A stretch of DNA of 7,602 nucleotides from an uncultured Clostridia bacterium (GCA_947381875.1 CANCXY010000164.1:1-7602), one strand, 5' to 3'; positions 1 through 5,388 are shown, counted from the stretch's first letter. The notes: a model not told the origin generated them from the letters alone. Made by a program: numbers and translations.

Positions 1-34
1 CCCATCACGCGCGGCAATTTCATTGCGGCGCCCC
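1..34 (+). repeat. Left copy of a palindromic repeat found inverted at the right end
   Basis: Bases 1-25 are the exact reverse complement of 7558-7582. The match continues to about base 34 with two mismatches (paired with 7549-7557). The copy starts at the window edge, so its true outer boundary is unseen. It contains its own hairpin: arms 9-18 and 22-31, loop TTC, with one G-G mismatch. It is probably a dispersed intergenic palindrome rather than the end of a mobile element, because the genes between the copies look like ordinary chromosomal genes. Confidence 0.7.
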
Positions 35-46
35 TTTTTTTATTTT
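9..46 (+). terminator. Probable rho-independent terminator of an upstream gene
   Basis: A 10-bp stem with one mismatch (9-18 with 22-31, 3-nt loop) is followed by CCCC and a T-rich run at 35-46. This is the layout of an intrinsic terminator on the plus strand. The gene it would serve lies outside the window. The stem is also part of the repeat shared with the right end, so its role as terminator may be secondary. Confidence 0.55.
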
Positions 47-78
47 TGCTTTAGACCTCCTCACCCGGAAAAAAACAC

Positions 79-107
79 TTGCATTACCTTTTCTTTTAGG
101 ATACAAT
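79..107 (+). promoter_or_regulatory. Sigma-A type promoter of ireB
   Basis: TTGCAT (79-84) and TACAAT (102-107) are separated by exactly 17 bases. Transcription would start near base 114, leaving a leader of about 35 nt before the ATG at 149. The leader carries AAGGAGGGG at 132-140, a strong Shine-Dalgarno sequence about 10 nt before the start codon. Confidence 0.75.
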
Positions 108-148
108 AGAGGGGAAGCATCAAAATACGCCAAGGAGGGGAAAGAGCA

Positions 149-394
149 ATGAATGAACCGACTGCCGTTTTCTCGATCTATAAGGATAAAGACCGCGAAA
201 TCAAAGCCATCCTGACCGACGTGTACAACGCGCTGAAGGAGAAAGGCTATAACCCCATCAACCAGCTTGTAGGCTATATCCTCTCAGAGGACCCCACCTA
301 CATCACCACCTATCAGAACGCGCGTGCGCAGATCCGCAAGCTCGACCGCGACGACCTGCTTCAGGTGCTGCTCAGAAGCTACCTCGGCGAATAA
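149..394 (+). CDS. ireB: IreB/ReoM family regulatory phosphoprotein (UPF0297, YrzL-like)
   Basis: This 81-residue protein carries the family signature almost intact: a threonine-containing N-terminus (EPTAVF, Thr5), the central [14 protein letters not shown] segment (about 33-46), [12 protein letters not shown] (48-59) and a charged C-terminus. In Enterococcus, IreB is phosphorylated by the PASTA kinase IreK. In Listeria, ReoM is the equivalent and controls ClpCP-dependent turnover of MurA, so the protein tunes peptidoglycan precursor synthesis in the cytoplasm. Thr5 aligns by eye with one of the phospho-threonines; the second site is missing because the N-terminus is short. The ATG has a strong ribosome binding site and its own promoter. 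In many Firmicutes this gene sits between alaS and ruvX; here the next gene is not ruvX. Identity is near certain; the regulatory role here is inferred from relatives. Confidence 0.93.
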   Translation: MNEPTAVFSIYKDKDREIKAILTDVYNALKEKGYNPINQLVGYILSEDPTYITTYQNARAQIRKLDRDDLLQVLLRSYLGE

Positions 395-487
395 CGGGGA
401 GTGTCCAAAACGGTGCGTTTTCGTGTATTTCCCCGCCCTACGGGCGGGGAAATACACGGCAATCGCTCCGCGATGCGGACACGCCCG
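395..487. repeat. Cloverleaf-forming palindromic element between ireB and the next gene
   Basis: Bases 401-482 can be paired into a four-way junction with no unpaired base at the junction. The outer stem is GTGTCC (401-406) with GGACAC (477-482). Hairpin 1 is AAAACG-GTG-CGTTTT (407-421). Hairpin 2 has 17 perfect pairs (422-438 with 442-458) around the loop TAC. Hairpin 3 has seven pairs with one bulged A (459-466 with 470-476) around the loop TCC. CGGG (395-398) can also pair with CCCG (484-487). No T-tract follows, so it is not a standard terminator, and it lacks tRNA features. It could be a dispersed DNA palindrome or an RNA processing signal between co-transcribed genes. The structure is read directly from the bases; the role is unknown. 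Confidence 0.8.
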
Positions 488-516
488 AATAACGGATTAA
501 AGGAGCATAACTGCGT

Positions 517-819
517 ATGGCATTTACACCAAAGCTCATGTATAAGGGGCGCCCGCTGGTGCGCTGTAAAAGAGATATCTATTATGGCAGCCAGGGCGAT
601 CCCTTCGTCATCTATATGCGCGTGCTTACCACCAAAGAGGAAGCGGGCGTGCAGGTGGCGGACCGCATCCAGATTACCCTGCTCTCCACCGATACCTCCA
701 AAAGCCCCACCGAACGCATCCAGCAGCAGAGCGTCAAAAACGGCTTGTGGAGCGCGCTGGAGATTGGTACCATCTGGCTGGAACGGTCCAAGCCCGCCCC
801 CAAAGGCAGCAGACGCTGA
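517..819 (+). CDS. Small conserved-looking protein of unknown function
   Basis: This frame encodes 100 residues starting at an ATG, with AAAGGAG at 499-505 about 11 nt upstream. The protein looks soluble, with no signal peptide or membrane segment. It has a tyrosine- and basic-rich N-terminal half (MYKGRPLVR at 8-16, then DIYYGSQGD), a central part of alternating hydrophobic residues suggesting beta strands (VADRIQITLLSTD), an aromatic segment (GLWSALEIGTIWLER) and a basic tail. I cannot assign it to a named family with confidence; it resembles short hypothetical proteins of clostridia. It follows ireB on the same strand after 122 nt that hold the cloverleaf element, and I see no separate promoter, so it may be read from the ireB promoter. 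A 147-codon frame overlapping it on the same strand has an unlikely composition and lacks a ribosome binding site. Confidence 0.8.
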   Translation: MAFTPKLMYKGRPLVRCKRDIYYGSQGDPFVIYMRVLTTKEEAGVQVADRIQITLLSTDTSKSPTERIQQQSVKNGLWSALEIGTIWLERSKPAPKGSRR

Positions 820-1024
820 AGCATTGGAAATGAAAAATGGCTGAGGCCGCTGTCATGGAGATTTTCCCTCAAGAGGTCAGATACCCGGTCAGCACGCTTG
901 CATATACAGGCGCAGGGTACGACAGAGGCGGGACATTTATCCCGTATGGGCAGGGCAATCGGTCGATGAGGACGGTTCACACATAGTGCCTTTCGGGCTG
1001 TTCGTAAAAATCAAACGAGAGCGA

Positions 1025-1073
1025 ATATATATTGCCTATCCCCTGCCTATGGTTGGGAATAGGCAATATGTAT
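1025..1073. repeat. Long inverted repeat inside the small disrupted reading frame
   Basis: ATATTGCCTATCCC (1029-1042) pairs with 1055-1069, with one bulged A and a 12-nt loop. The stem extends outward by one wobble and three more pairs (1025-1028 with 1070-1073), giving about 18 pairs. There is no T-tract, so it is not a terminator. It lies about 40 nt before the Shine-Dalgarno sequence of the MORN-AAA+ gene. Confidence 0.75.
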
Positions 1074-1111
1074 ATGATTTTCAATACATTCCAGCCAGCT
1101 CTTTGATGTAT

Positions 1112-1127
1112 GAGGGTGATGTGATTG
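1112..1127 (+). promoter_or_regulatory. Ribosome binding site that selects a TTG start
   Basis: GAGGGTGAT (1112-1120) closely matches GGAGGTGAT and lies four nt before TTG (1125-1127). No ATG occurs in this frame until codon 72, inside the MORN repeats, so TTG is the best start. The preceding frame ends at TAA 1130-1132, so termination and initiation overlap. Confidence 0.65.
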
Positions 1128-3080
1128 GCTAAGTTTAGACGCTCGGGCATAGGCGGCATATTAGACGACCTTTCCAATATCTTTCCCCGCAACGGCAAAG
1201 GCCGGGAGTACTATGGGAACGGGATTTTGAGGTATGAAGGCGAATATGTGAATGATCGCTGGGAAGGCCAGGGTATCTTATACTGGGAAGACGGCCGCCA
1301 TCGTCGGTATGAGGGCAGCTTTGCAGGCGGCAAGATGACCGGCAAAGGCAAAATGTATGATAAACGCGGCGTTTTATTATACGAAGGCGATGTTGTGAAC
1401 GGCTGCCGGGAAGGCCAGGGCACACATTACCGAGAGGATGGGTCGCGCTGGTATGAGGGCGGCTTTGCAAAAGGCGAGTGGAACGGCAAAGGCCGGGAGT
1501 ATGATAAAAGCGGTGCTTTGGAATATGAAGGCAATTTTGTGAATGGCCGCCGGGAAGGCCAGGGCACCTGGTACGGGGAAGACGGCAGCCCTCATGCGTG
1601 CAACTTTAAGGGCGGTATGCTTATAAACGGTTACTTTCGGAACGAGGGTACTTACTATTGGAAAGACGGCACACGCTATATAGGAAGCCTTGCTGACGGC
1701 AAACCGAACGGTCGAGGCCGTGAGTACTATAAAAGCGGCGCTTTGCGGTATGAGGGCGATTGGGTGAATGGCTGCTGGGAAGGCCAAGGCACCTGGTATG
1801 GGGAAGATGGCAGCCGTTATGAAGGCAACTTTGCAGGCGGTAAGCGAACCGGCAAAGGAAAAATGTATAATAAGCGCGGCGCTTTGCTGTATAAAGGCGA
1901 TTGGGTAAATGGCGGCGCGGAAGGCCAGGGCACTTTATACAGGGAAGATGGGTCGCGCTGTTATCAGGGCTGTTTTGCAGGCGACAAAGCGAACGGCAAA
2001 GGCCGTGAGTACTATAAAAGCGGCGCTTTGCGGTACGAAGGCGATTGCGTAAATGGCCGCTGGGAAGGCCAAGGCACTTTGTACAGGGAGGACGGAACGG
2101 TACTGCATAAGGGGACATTTACAGGAGGGGAACTCATCGGGCCATCCCTGCAATCCCCTATACCTGCAAATCCACCCGCGGGAAAACCAGCGCCCCCACC
2201 GCAGCCATCCGCTTTGCCGGATGCGGACAGCGACAAATATATACGGGAATTGAAGGCCATGATTGGGCTGGCAGAGGTAAAGGAAAATGTCGGTTCCTTA
2301 GTCAATCTCATCCGCGCGCGAAAGGAGCGGGAATCGCGGAACCTTCCTGTGTCGCCCATGTCCTACCACATGGCATTTACTGGGAACCCCGGCACCGGCA
2401 AAACCACAGTGGCACGGCTTATCGGTAAGATCTATCACAGCTTAGGGATTATCCAGAAGCCGGATGTGGTGGAGACCGACCGGGCAGGGCTGGTAGAGGG
2501 ATACATCGGCCAGACGGCACTGAAAACGGAAAAAATAATCCAGCAGGCCAGAGGCGGCATCCTGTTCATTGATGAGGCGTATTCCCTCATCCCTGAGGAC
2601 AGCGCCAGGGATTTCGGCCCGGAAGCCATCGACTGCCTGCTCAAACGGATGGAGGATTACCGGGATGAGCTGATAGTAATTGCAGCCGGCTACGAAAAGC
2701 CCATGGAGCGGTTTCTGAACAGCAATGACGGCCTGCAGTCCCGGTTCACGCACCATATCCACTTCGATGATTATACGCCCCCTGAGCTGGTGCGCATCTT
2801 AGAGCTGAACTGCGCCAAAGGCGGCTTCCGGCTCGATCCAATGGTTCAGCCTCTTTTTGAACGGCTGATGAATGAAAAGCTGAAATCCCCGGAATTTCGG
2901 GAAAAATTCTCCAATGGGCGCTATGTGCGCAACCTGTTTGAAAGGCTGATCTATGCCCAGAGTGACCGGCTGAGCCGCACAGGCGCCCTGCACAGCCTGG
3001 ACACGTCCACCCTTATGACAATTACAGCAGCAGATCTGCGGGCAGTGGTGAGCAGCAAGGAATTTGAAAGGATTTATTAG
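1125..3080 (+). CDS. MORN-repeat protein fused to a CbxX/CfqX-type AAA+ ATPase
   Basis: The protein has 651 residues and three parts. Residues 24-338 are MORN repeats arranged as modules of about 47-49 residues, beginning at G24, G73, G121, G196, G243 and G291. Each module is a pair of motifs of the YEGxxVNGxxEGQGTxY kind; residues 157-190 are more degenerate. Residues 340-370 form a proline-rich linker. Residues 371-651 are a CbxX/CfqX AAA+ domain with Walker A GNPGTGKTT (420-428), Walker B ILFIDEA (479-485), AGYEKPMERF (521-530), a likely arginine finger at R540 in GLQSRF, and NGRYVRNLFE (597-606) in the sensor 2 region. All expected catalytic residues are present. Relatives with this ATPase type include CbbX, EccA of type VII secretion and SpoVK, which remodel protein partners. 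MORN repeats usually bind proteins or membranes. No signal peptide or membrane segment is seen, so it is probably cytoplasmic. Its substrate is unknown. Confidence 0.92.
   Translation: MAKFRRSGIGGILDDLSNIFPRNGKGREYYGNGILRYEGEYVNDRWEGQGILYWEDGRHRRYEGSFAGGKMTGKGKMYDKRGVLLYEGDVVNGCREGQGTHYREDGSRWYEGGFAKGEWNGKGREYDKSGALEYEGNFVNGRREGQGTWYGEDGSPHACNFKGGMLINGYFRNEGTYYWKDGTRYIGSLADGKPNGRGREYYKSGALRYEGDWVNGCWEGQGTWYGEDGSRYEGNFAGGKRTGKGKMYNKRGALLYKGDWVNGGAEGQGTLYREDGSRCYQGCFAGDKANGKGREYYKSGALRYEGDCVNGRWEGQGTLYREDGTVLHKGTFTGGELIGPSLQSPIPANPPAGKPAPPPQPSALPDADSDKYIRELKAMIGLAEVKENVGSLVNLIRARKERESRNLPVSPMSYHMAFTGNPGTGKTTVARLIGKIYHSLGIIQKPDVVETDRAGLVEGYIGQTALKTEKIIQQARGGILFIDEAYSLIPEDSARDFGPEAIDCLLKRMEDYRDELIVIAAGYEKPMERFLNSNDGLQSRFTHHIHFDDYTPPELVRILELNCAKGGFRLDPMVQPLFERLMNEKLKSPEFREKFSNGRYVRNLFERLIYAQSDRLSRTGALHSLDTSTLMTITAADLRAVVSSKEFERIY
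1715..2035 (+). repeat. Near-identical DNA repeat within the MORN region
   Basis: Bases 1715-1750 are identical to 2000-2035 (36 nt), and similarity continues beyond. The offset of 285 nt equals two MORN modules (95 codons). Synonymous positions are also identical here, which suggests recent duplication or conversion between modules rather than only protein-level constraint. Confidence 0.75.
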
Positions 3081-3094
3081 ATTTGGCATCTCAT

Positions 3095-3115
3095 TTCCCC
3101 GCGGGAATCCATTTT
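3095..3115 (+). terminator. Weak hairpin just after the MORN-AAA+ gene
   Basis: TTCCC (3095-3099) pairs with GGGAA (3103-3107) around CGC, followed after four bases by a run of five T. The stem is short. It may act as a weak first terminator, with the stronger one at 3238-3270 as the main stop. Confidence 0.3.
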
Positions 3116-3148
3116 TGTAATTTTACGCAGCAAAAAGCCATACATCCG

Positions 3149-3210
3149 CTGTTTCGCTCCCGCCTCCGACGGGGAAAACAGGCAAAATTATTTTCCGCCC
3201 CGCAGGGCGG
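3149..3210. repeat. Two GC-rich palindromes in the convergent intergenic region
   Basis: CTGTTT (3149-3154) pairs with AAACAG (3176-3181), enclosing CTCCC and GGGG arms. CCGCCC (3195-3200) pairs perfectly with GGGCGG (3205-3210) around CGCA. Neither is followed by a T-tract. The first resembles hairpin 2 of the element at 401-482 in design: a T/A-rich outer stem, a C/G inner stem and a small loop. Confidence 0.5.
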
Positions 3211-3237
3211 CAGACAATCAGGCATAAAAACAGAAAC

Positions 3238-3270
3238 GCCGTGAGGAAAGATTCCCCCACGGCCTTTTTT
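3238..3270. terminator. Strong, probably bidirectional terminator
   Basis: GCCGTG (3238-3243) pairs with CACGGC (3258-3263), with further G-C pairs inside, followed by six T at 3265-3270 on the plus strand. Read on the minus strand the stem is followed by GTTTCTGTTTTT, so it can also stop transcription leaving the HPr-like gene. It fits the convergent arrangement of the two flanking genes. Confidence 0.75.
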
Positions 3271-3283
3271 GCCCCCGGAAGGG

Positions 3284-3368
3284 CTTTGGAAGTGCCCGTA
3301 TTTTCCGTGTTCCCCGCTCGCAAGGCGGAAAACACACCATGTACGCGGGACGTTCCAAAGGCTTTTTT
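3284..3368. terminator. Long imperfect hairpin with T-tract beside the HPr-like gene
   Basis: CTTTGGAA (3284-3291) pairs with TTCCAAAG (3353-3360). Inside are partly paired arms around 3294-3300 and 3342-3349, and an inner hairpin with GTGTT (3307-3311) paired to AACAC (3331-3335) and CCGCT to GGCGG. Six T follow on the plus strand (3363-3368), abutting the stop codon of the minus-strand gene. It could be a second plus-strand terminator protecting the HPr-like gene from read-through, or another member of the palindrome family. Confidence 0.5.
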
Positions 3369-3586
3369 CAGCCAACCGCCCGATATACGCGGCTCAGTTC
3401 TGATTCATTCTCGCTCACCAGTATCACCGGCCGGGAGTAATCGAGACTCATCAGGCCCAGAATGCTGCGCGCGTCTGCGGCGCTTCCGCGTTCGTCGTGT
3501 ACGCCGATCGCGTCGCGGCAGCTCTCGGCGGCATGCAGGATGCTTTTCACCTGCTCAAAATTGGAAATCTTGATCTGTCGGATCAT
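3368..3586 (-). CDS. HPr-like protein lacking the phosphocarrier histidine
   Basis: The 72-residue product matches the HPr fold around the regulatory serine. ARSILGLMSLDYSRPVILVS (39-58) aligns with KSIMGVMSLG and onward in HPr, placing Ser41 at the Ser46 position phosphorylated by HPr kinase. The region that should read GIHARPA, with His15, reads ISNFEQVKSI instead, so it cannot carry phosphate from enzyme I in the normal way. It is also shorter than the usual 85-90 residues. Such proteins may act like Crh, as regulatory partners, but that is inference. I chose ATG 3586 over an upstream in-frame start at 3646 because AAAGGAAGGTG (3593-3603, minus strand) is a good ribosome binding site and the leader upstream is structured. 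It lies 282 nt downstream of murC but has its own promoter. Confidence 0.82.
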   Translation of the reverse strand: MIRQIKISNFEQVKSILHAAESCRDAIGVHDERGSAADARSILGLMSLDYSRPVILVSENESELSRVYRAVG

Positions 3587-3603
3587 GGTAAACACCTTCC
3601 TTT

Positions 3604-3656
3604 CGCGGCGGGCTATTTCCCGCCCACGCAAAGCCGGCGTACCCAACTGTACGCCC
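3604..3656 (-). promoter_or_regulatory. Structured 5' leader of the HPr-like gene
   Basis: On the minus-strand transcript two perfect hairpins lie in series: a 7-bp stem (3649-3655 with 3636-3642, 6-nt loop) and a 6-bp GC-only stem (3619-3624 with 3607-3612, 6-nt loop). The second ends about three nt before the Shine-Dalgarno sequence. No T-tract follows either, so they are not terminators. They could stabilise the message or gate ribosome access. I do not recognise a known riboswitch class. Confidence 0.45.
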
Positions 3657-3678
3657 TTTCCCTTGCCTTGCTTTGGTC

Positions 3679-3687
3679 ATTATACCA
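3679..3687 (-). promoter_or_regulatory. Extended -10 promoter of the HPr-like gene
   Basis: The minus strand reads TGGTATAAT, a perfect -10 hexamer (3684-3679) with the extended -10 TG at 3687-3686. No good -35 is found at 16-18 bases, consistent with an extended -10 promoter. Transcription would start near 3672, giving a leader of about 86 nt. Confidence 0.65.
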
Positions 3688-3807
3688 CAAAAGAAAGCAT
3701 TTGTGTTGTGAAATTTGCCGAAAAACTCTCTTTTGACCCTTCTTTCTCCCTCCTGGACAAAAGCACCGGCAAAGCAAAAAGAACTTTTGTACAACTTTTC
3801 AAGACAA

Positions 3808-3828
3808 GTGTCCACGAGGGACGGACAC
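3808..3828 (-). terminator. Hairpin after murC, weak terminator candidate
   Basis: GTGTCC (3808-3813) pairs with GGACAC (3823-3828) around a 9-nt loop. It lies 40 nt past the murC stop on the minus strand. The sequence that follows there (TTGTCTTG) is only moderately T-rich, so termination would be weak. The arms are the same six bases as the outer stem of the element at 401-482. Confidence 0.35.
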
Positions 3829-3868
3829 GCAACCATTTCAGCGGACAACGGCGAAAGGCGGGGCAGTG

Positions 3869-5260
3869 TCAGCCCTTCCCACGCGCAATCATCATTTTGG
3901 CCGCCTTGTAAATATCGCCGCAGCCCAATGTGATAACCAGATCCCCCGGCTTTGCGTGTTCCAGCACATAGTCCACGACCTCCTCAAACGTCGTAAACCA
4001 CACACTGCCCGGTATCTTCGCGGCAAGGTCTTTGGTGCGCACTGTGTAGTCCTCGGCGCGCTCGCGGCTGCCCATGATCTCGGTCATCACCACATGGTCG
4101 GCGATGGGCAGGACATGCGCGAAATCGTCCATCAACATCTTCGTGCGGGTGTAGGTGAGCGGCTGGAACACCGCCCATACCTCTTTATAATCCATCCCCT
4201 TAGCTACCCGCAGCGTCGCGGCCAGCTCGGTGGGGTGGTGGGCGTAATCGTCCGCGATCGTCACGCCGTTTACCTCGCCCAAAAACTCGAACCTGCGCCC
4301 CGCGCCCCGGAACGCCGCGAGGCCGCGCGCGCAATCGGCGGGAGAAACGCCCTGCATCACCGCGCACGCATACGCCGCCAGCGCGTTGTATACGTTGTGC
4401 CGTCCCGGTACGGAAAGCTCAATATGCGCTGTCGGCTGGCCCGCTGTCTCCGCGTCGAAACAGTAGAAGCACGGGCGGTATTCCCGCACGTTCCGCGCGC
4501 GGTAATCGGCGGGCGCGTCGATGGCAAAGGTGCGCACGGTGAGCGCCTTTTCCTGGGAAATACCCGCCATCGCTTCTACTGTGTTCGCGTCGTCGGCGTT
4601 GAACAGAACGGTGTTTGTCGTGAGCAGCGCGAATTTTCGGAACGCGGCTTTCAGGTTATCCATAGAGCCGAAAAACTCCAAATGGTCGTTGTCGATATTC
4701 AGGACCACCGAGAGGTACGGCGTGAGGTGCAGGAACGTGTTGTTGAATTCGCACGCCTCCACCACGATCTCCTCCCCCTTGCCGTAACGCCCATATGCGT
4801 CGATCAGAGGCAGCTTGCCGCCGATCACCGCCGCGGGGTCTGTGCCCGCCATGAGCATGATTTGTGCTGTCATTGCCGTTGTGGTCGTTTTGCCGTGCGT
4901 GCCCGCGATGCACACAGGATGCGGGTACAGGCTTGCCGCATACCCCAGCATCACACTGCGCTCCACCGCTGGGATGCCCAACCGCGCGGCCTCTACCAGT
5001 TCGGGGTTATCGTGCGAGACGGCGGCGGTATAGACCACCAGATCGGCATCCCGCACGTTTTCAGCGTGCTGGGACATCTCCACATGGATGCCCATTGCCC
5101 GCTCCCGGCTGATAATATCGCCCTCGTTCACGTCGGAGCCTGTGATGGTATAGCCCTGCGCGTACAGTATTTGTACCAGCGGAAACATGCCGCTGCCGCC
5201 AATGCCCACAAAATGGATATGGTTTTTTCCCTGGAGCAGCGCCTGATTCGATTCGTTCAT
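3869..5260 (-). CDS. murC: UDP-N-acetylmuramate--L-alanine ligase
   Basis: MurC joins L-alanine to UDP-MurNAc using ATP, the first peptide-adding step of peptidoglycan synthesis in the cytoplasm. The 463-residue length is normal. The N-terminal UDP-binding domain begins with HFVGIGGSGM (16-25). The central ATP-binding domain has GTHGKTTTT (120-128), the family position EACEFNN (168-174), NIDNDHLEFFG (188-198) and PGRHNVYNALAA (285-296). The C-terminal domain begins with GRRFEFLG (321-328) and contains DDYAHHPTE (337-345). All key motifs are intact. I chose ATG 5260 because AGAGGTGA (5273-5266) is correctly spaced from it; a GTG at 5269 lies inside that site. It is transcribed divergently from the surface protein gene and is followed on the same strand by the HPr-like gene. 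Other mur genes are not in the window. Confidence 0.97.
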   Translation of the reverse strand: MNESNQALLQGKNHIHFVGIGGSGMFPLVQILYAQGYTITGSDVNEGDIISRERAMGIHVEMSQHAENVRDADLVVYTAAVSHDNPELVEAARLGIPAVERSVMLGYAASLYPHPVCIAGTHGKTTTTAMTAQIMLMAGTDPAAVIGGKLPLIDAYGRYGKGEEIVVEACEFNNTFLHLTPYLSVVLNIDNDHLEFFGSMDNLKAAFRKFALLTTNTVLFNADDANTVEAMAGISQEKALTVRTFAIDAPADYRARNVREYRPCFYCFDAETAGQPTAHIELSVPGRHNVYNALAAYACAVMQGVSPADCARGLAAFRGAGRRFEFLGEVNGVTIADDYAHHPTELAATLRVAKGMDYKEVWAVFQPLTYTRTKMLMDDFAHVLPIADHVVMTEIMGSRERAEDYTVRTKDLAAKIPGSVWFTTFEEVVDYVLEHAKPGDLVITLGCGDIYKAAKMMIARGKG

Positions 5261-5280
5261 ATGCTTCACCTCTTGCTAAC

Positions 5281-5286
5281 AGTATA
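5281..5286 (-). promoter_or_regulatory. Probable -10 element of murC
   Basis: The minus strand reads TATACT at 5286-5281, about 20 nt before the murC ATG. Transcription would start near 5274, at the beginning of the Shine-Dalgarno sequence, giving a very short leader. The -35 region is T-rich but matches the consensus poorly. Confidence 0.45.
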
Positions 5287-5359
5287 CCGTATTTCGGCCA
5301 AAAAATAAACAGGGAAATGGGCGGGCTTCACAATTCTTCCACATTTCTCATATTTTTCC

Positions 5360-5388
5360 TTGACAAGCAGGGCGCACGGCATTACTAT
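5360..5388 (+). promoter_or_regulatory. Promoter of the surface protein gene
   Basis: A perfect TTGACA (5360-5365) is followed after 17 bases by TACTAT (5383-5388). Transcription would start near 5395, leaving a leader of about 83 nt before ATG 5478. The leader ends in AAGGAGGG (5462-5469), a strong ribosome binding site. Confidence 0.75.

Larger units (their letters stand above)
837..1132 (+). pseudogene. Small gene apparently broken by a one-base frameshift
   Basis: From ATG 837 a 49-residue frame runs to TAG at 984-986 and contains the plausible segment GTFIPYGQG. A second frame, shifted by -1, is open from 845 to the TAA at 1130-1132 and encodes SVDEDGSHIVPFGLFVKIKR and onward to YEGDVIG. 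Each half looks protein-like on its own side of about base 955, so the simplest reading is one original protein of about 98 residues that lost a base near 950-960. I see no slippery heptamer for programmed frameshifting. Alternatives are a separate 48-residue peptide starting at GTG 986, or a sequencing error. The end overlaps the TTG start of the MORN-AAA+ gene by 8 nt, suggesting the two were translationally coupled partners. The family is not recognised. Confidence 0.5.

Noticed and set aside
401..482. The cloverleaf as a tRNA or tRNA-like gene
   Set aside because: The 17-bp middle arm, 3-nt loops, absence of a seven-base anticodon loop and T-loop motif, and absence of a CCA or discriminator end exclude a tRNA.
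401..844. A 147-codon plus-strand reading frame
   Set aside because: It begins inside the cloverleaf element, has no ribosome binding site, has an Arg/Pro/Ser-rich composition and overlaps the better-supported gene at 517-819.
940..990. Programmed -1 frameshifting in the small gene
   Set aside because: No X XXY YYZ slippery heptamer is seen at the point where the frames would join, so loss of a base is the simpler explanation.
1190..2140. The regular repeats in the ATPase gene as a CRISPR or tandem non-coding repeat
   Set aside because: The repeats are in frame, vary at the codon level and encode clear MORN motifs. There are no constant repeats separated by unique spacers.
3587..3646. A longer start for the HPr-like protein at 3646
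   Set aside because: The extra residues are Arg-rich and encoded by the hairpin leader. The ATG at 3586 has a well-placed Shine-Dalgarno sequence and fits the HPr N-terminal strand.
5261..5269. A GTG start for MurC at 5269
   Set aside because: This GTG is part of the Shine-Dalgarno sequence for the ATG at 5260, which is correctly spaced.
3866..5308. A 480-codon plus-strand frame opposite murC
   Set aside because: It is the antisense shadow of murC, rich in His, Arg and Val, with no recognisable domain. MurC on the minus strand has every family motif.
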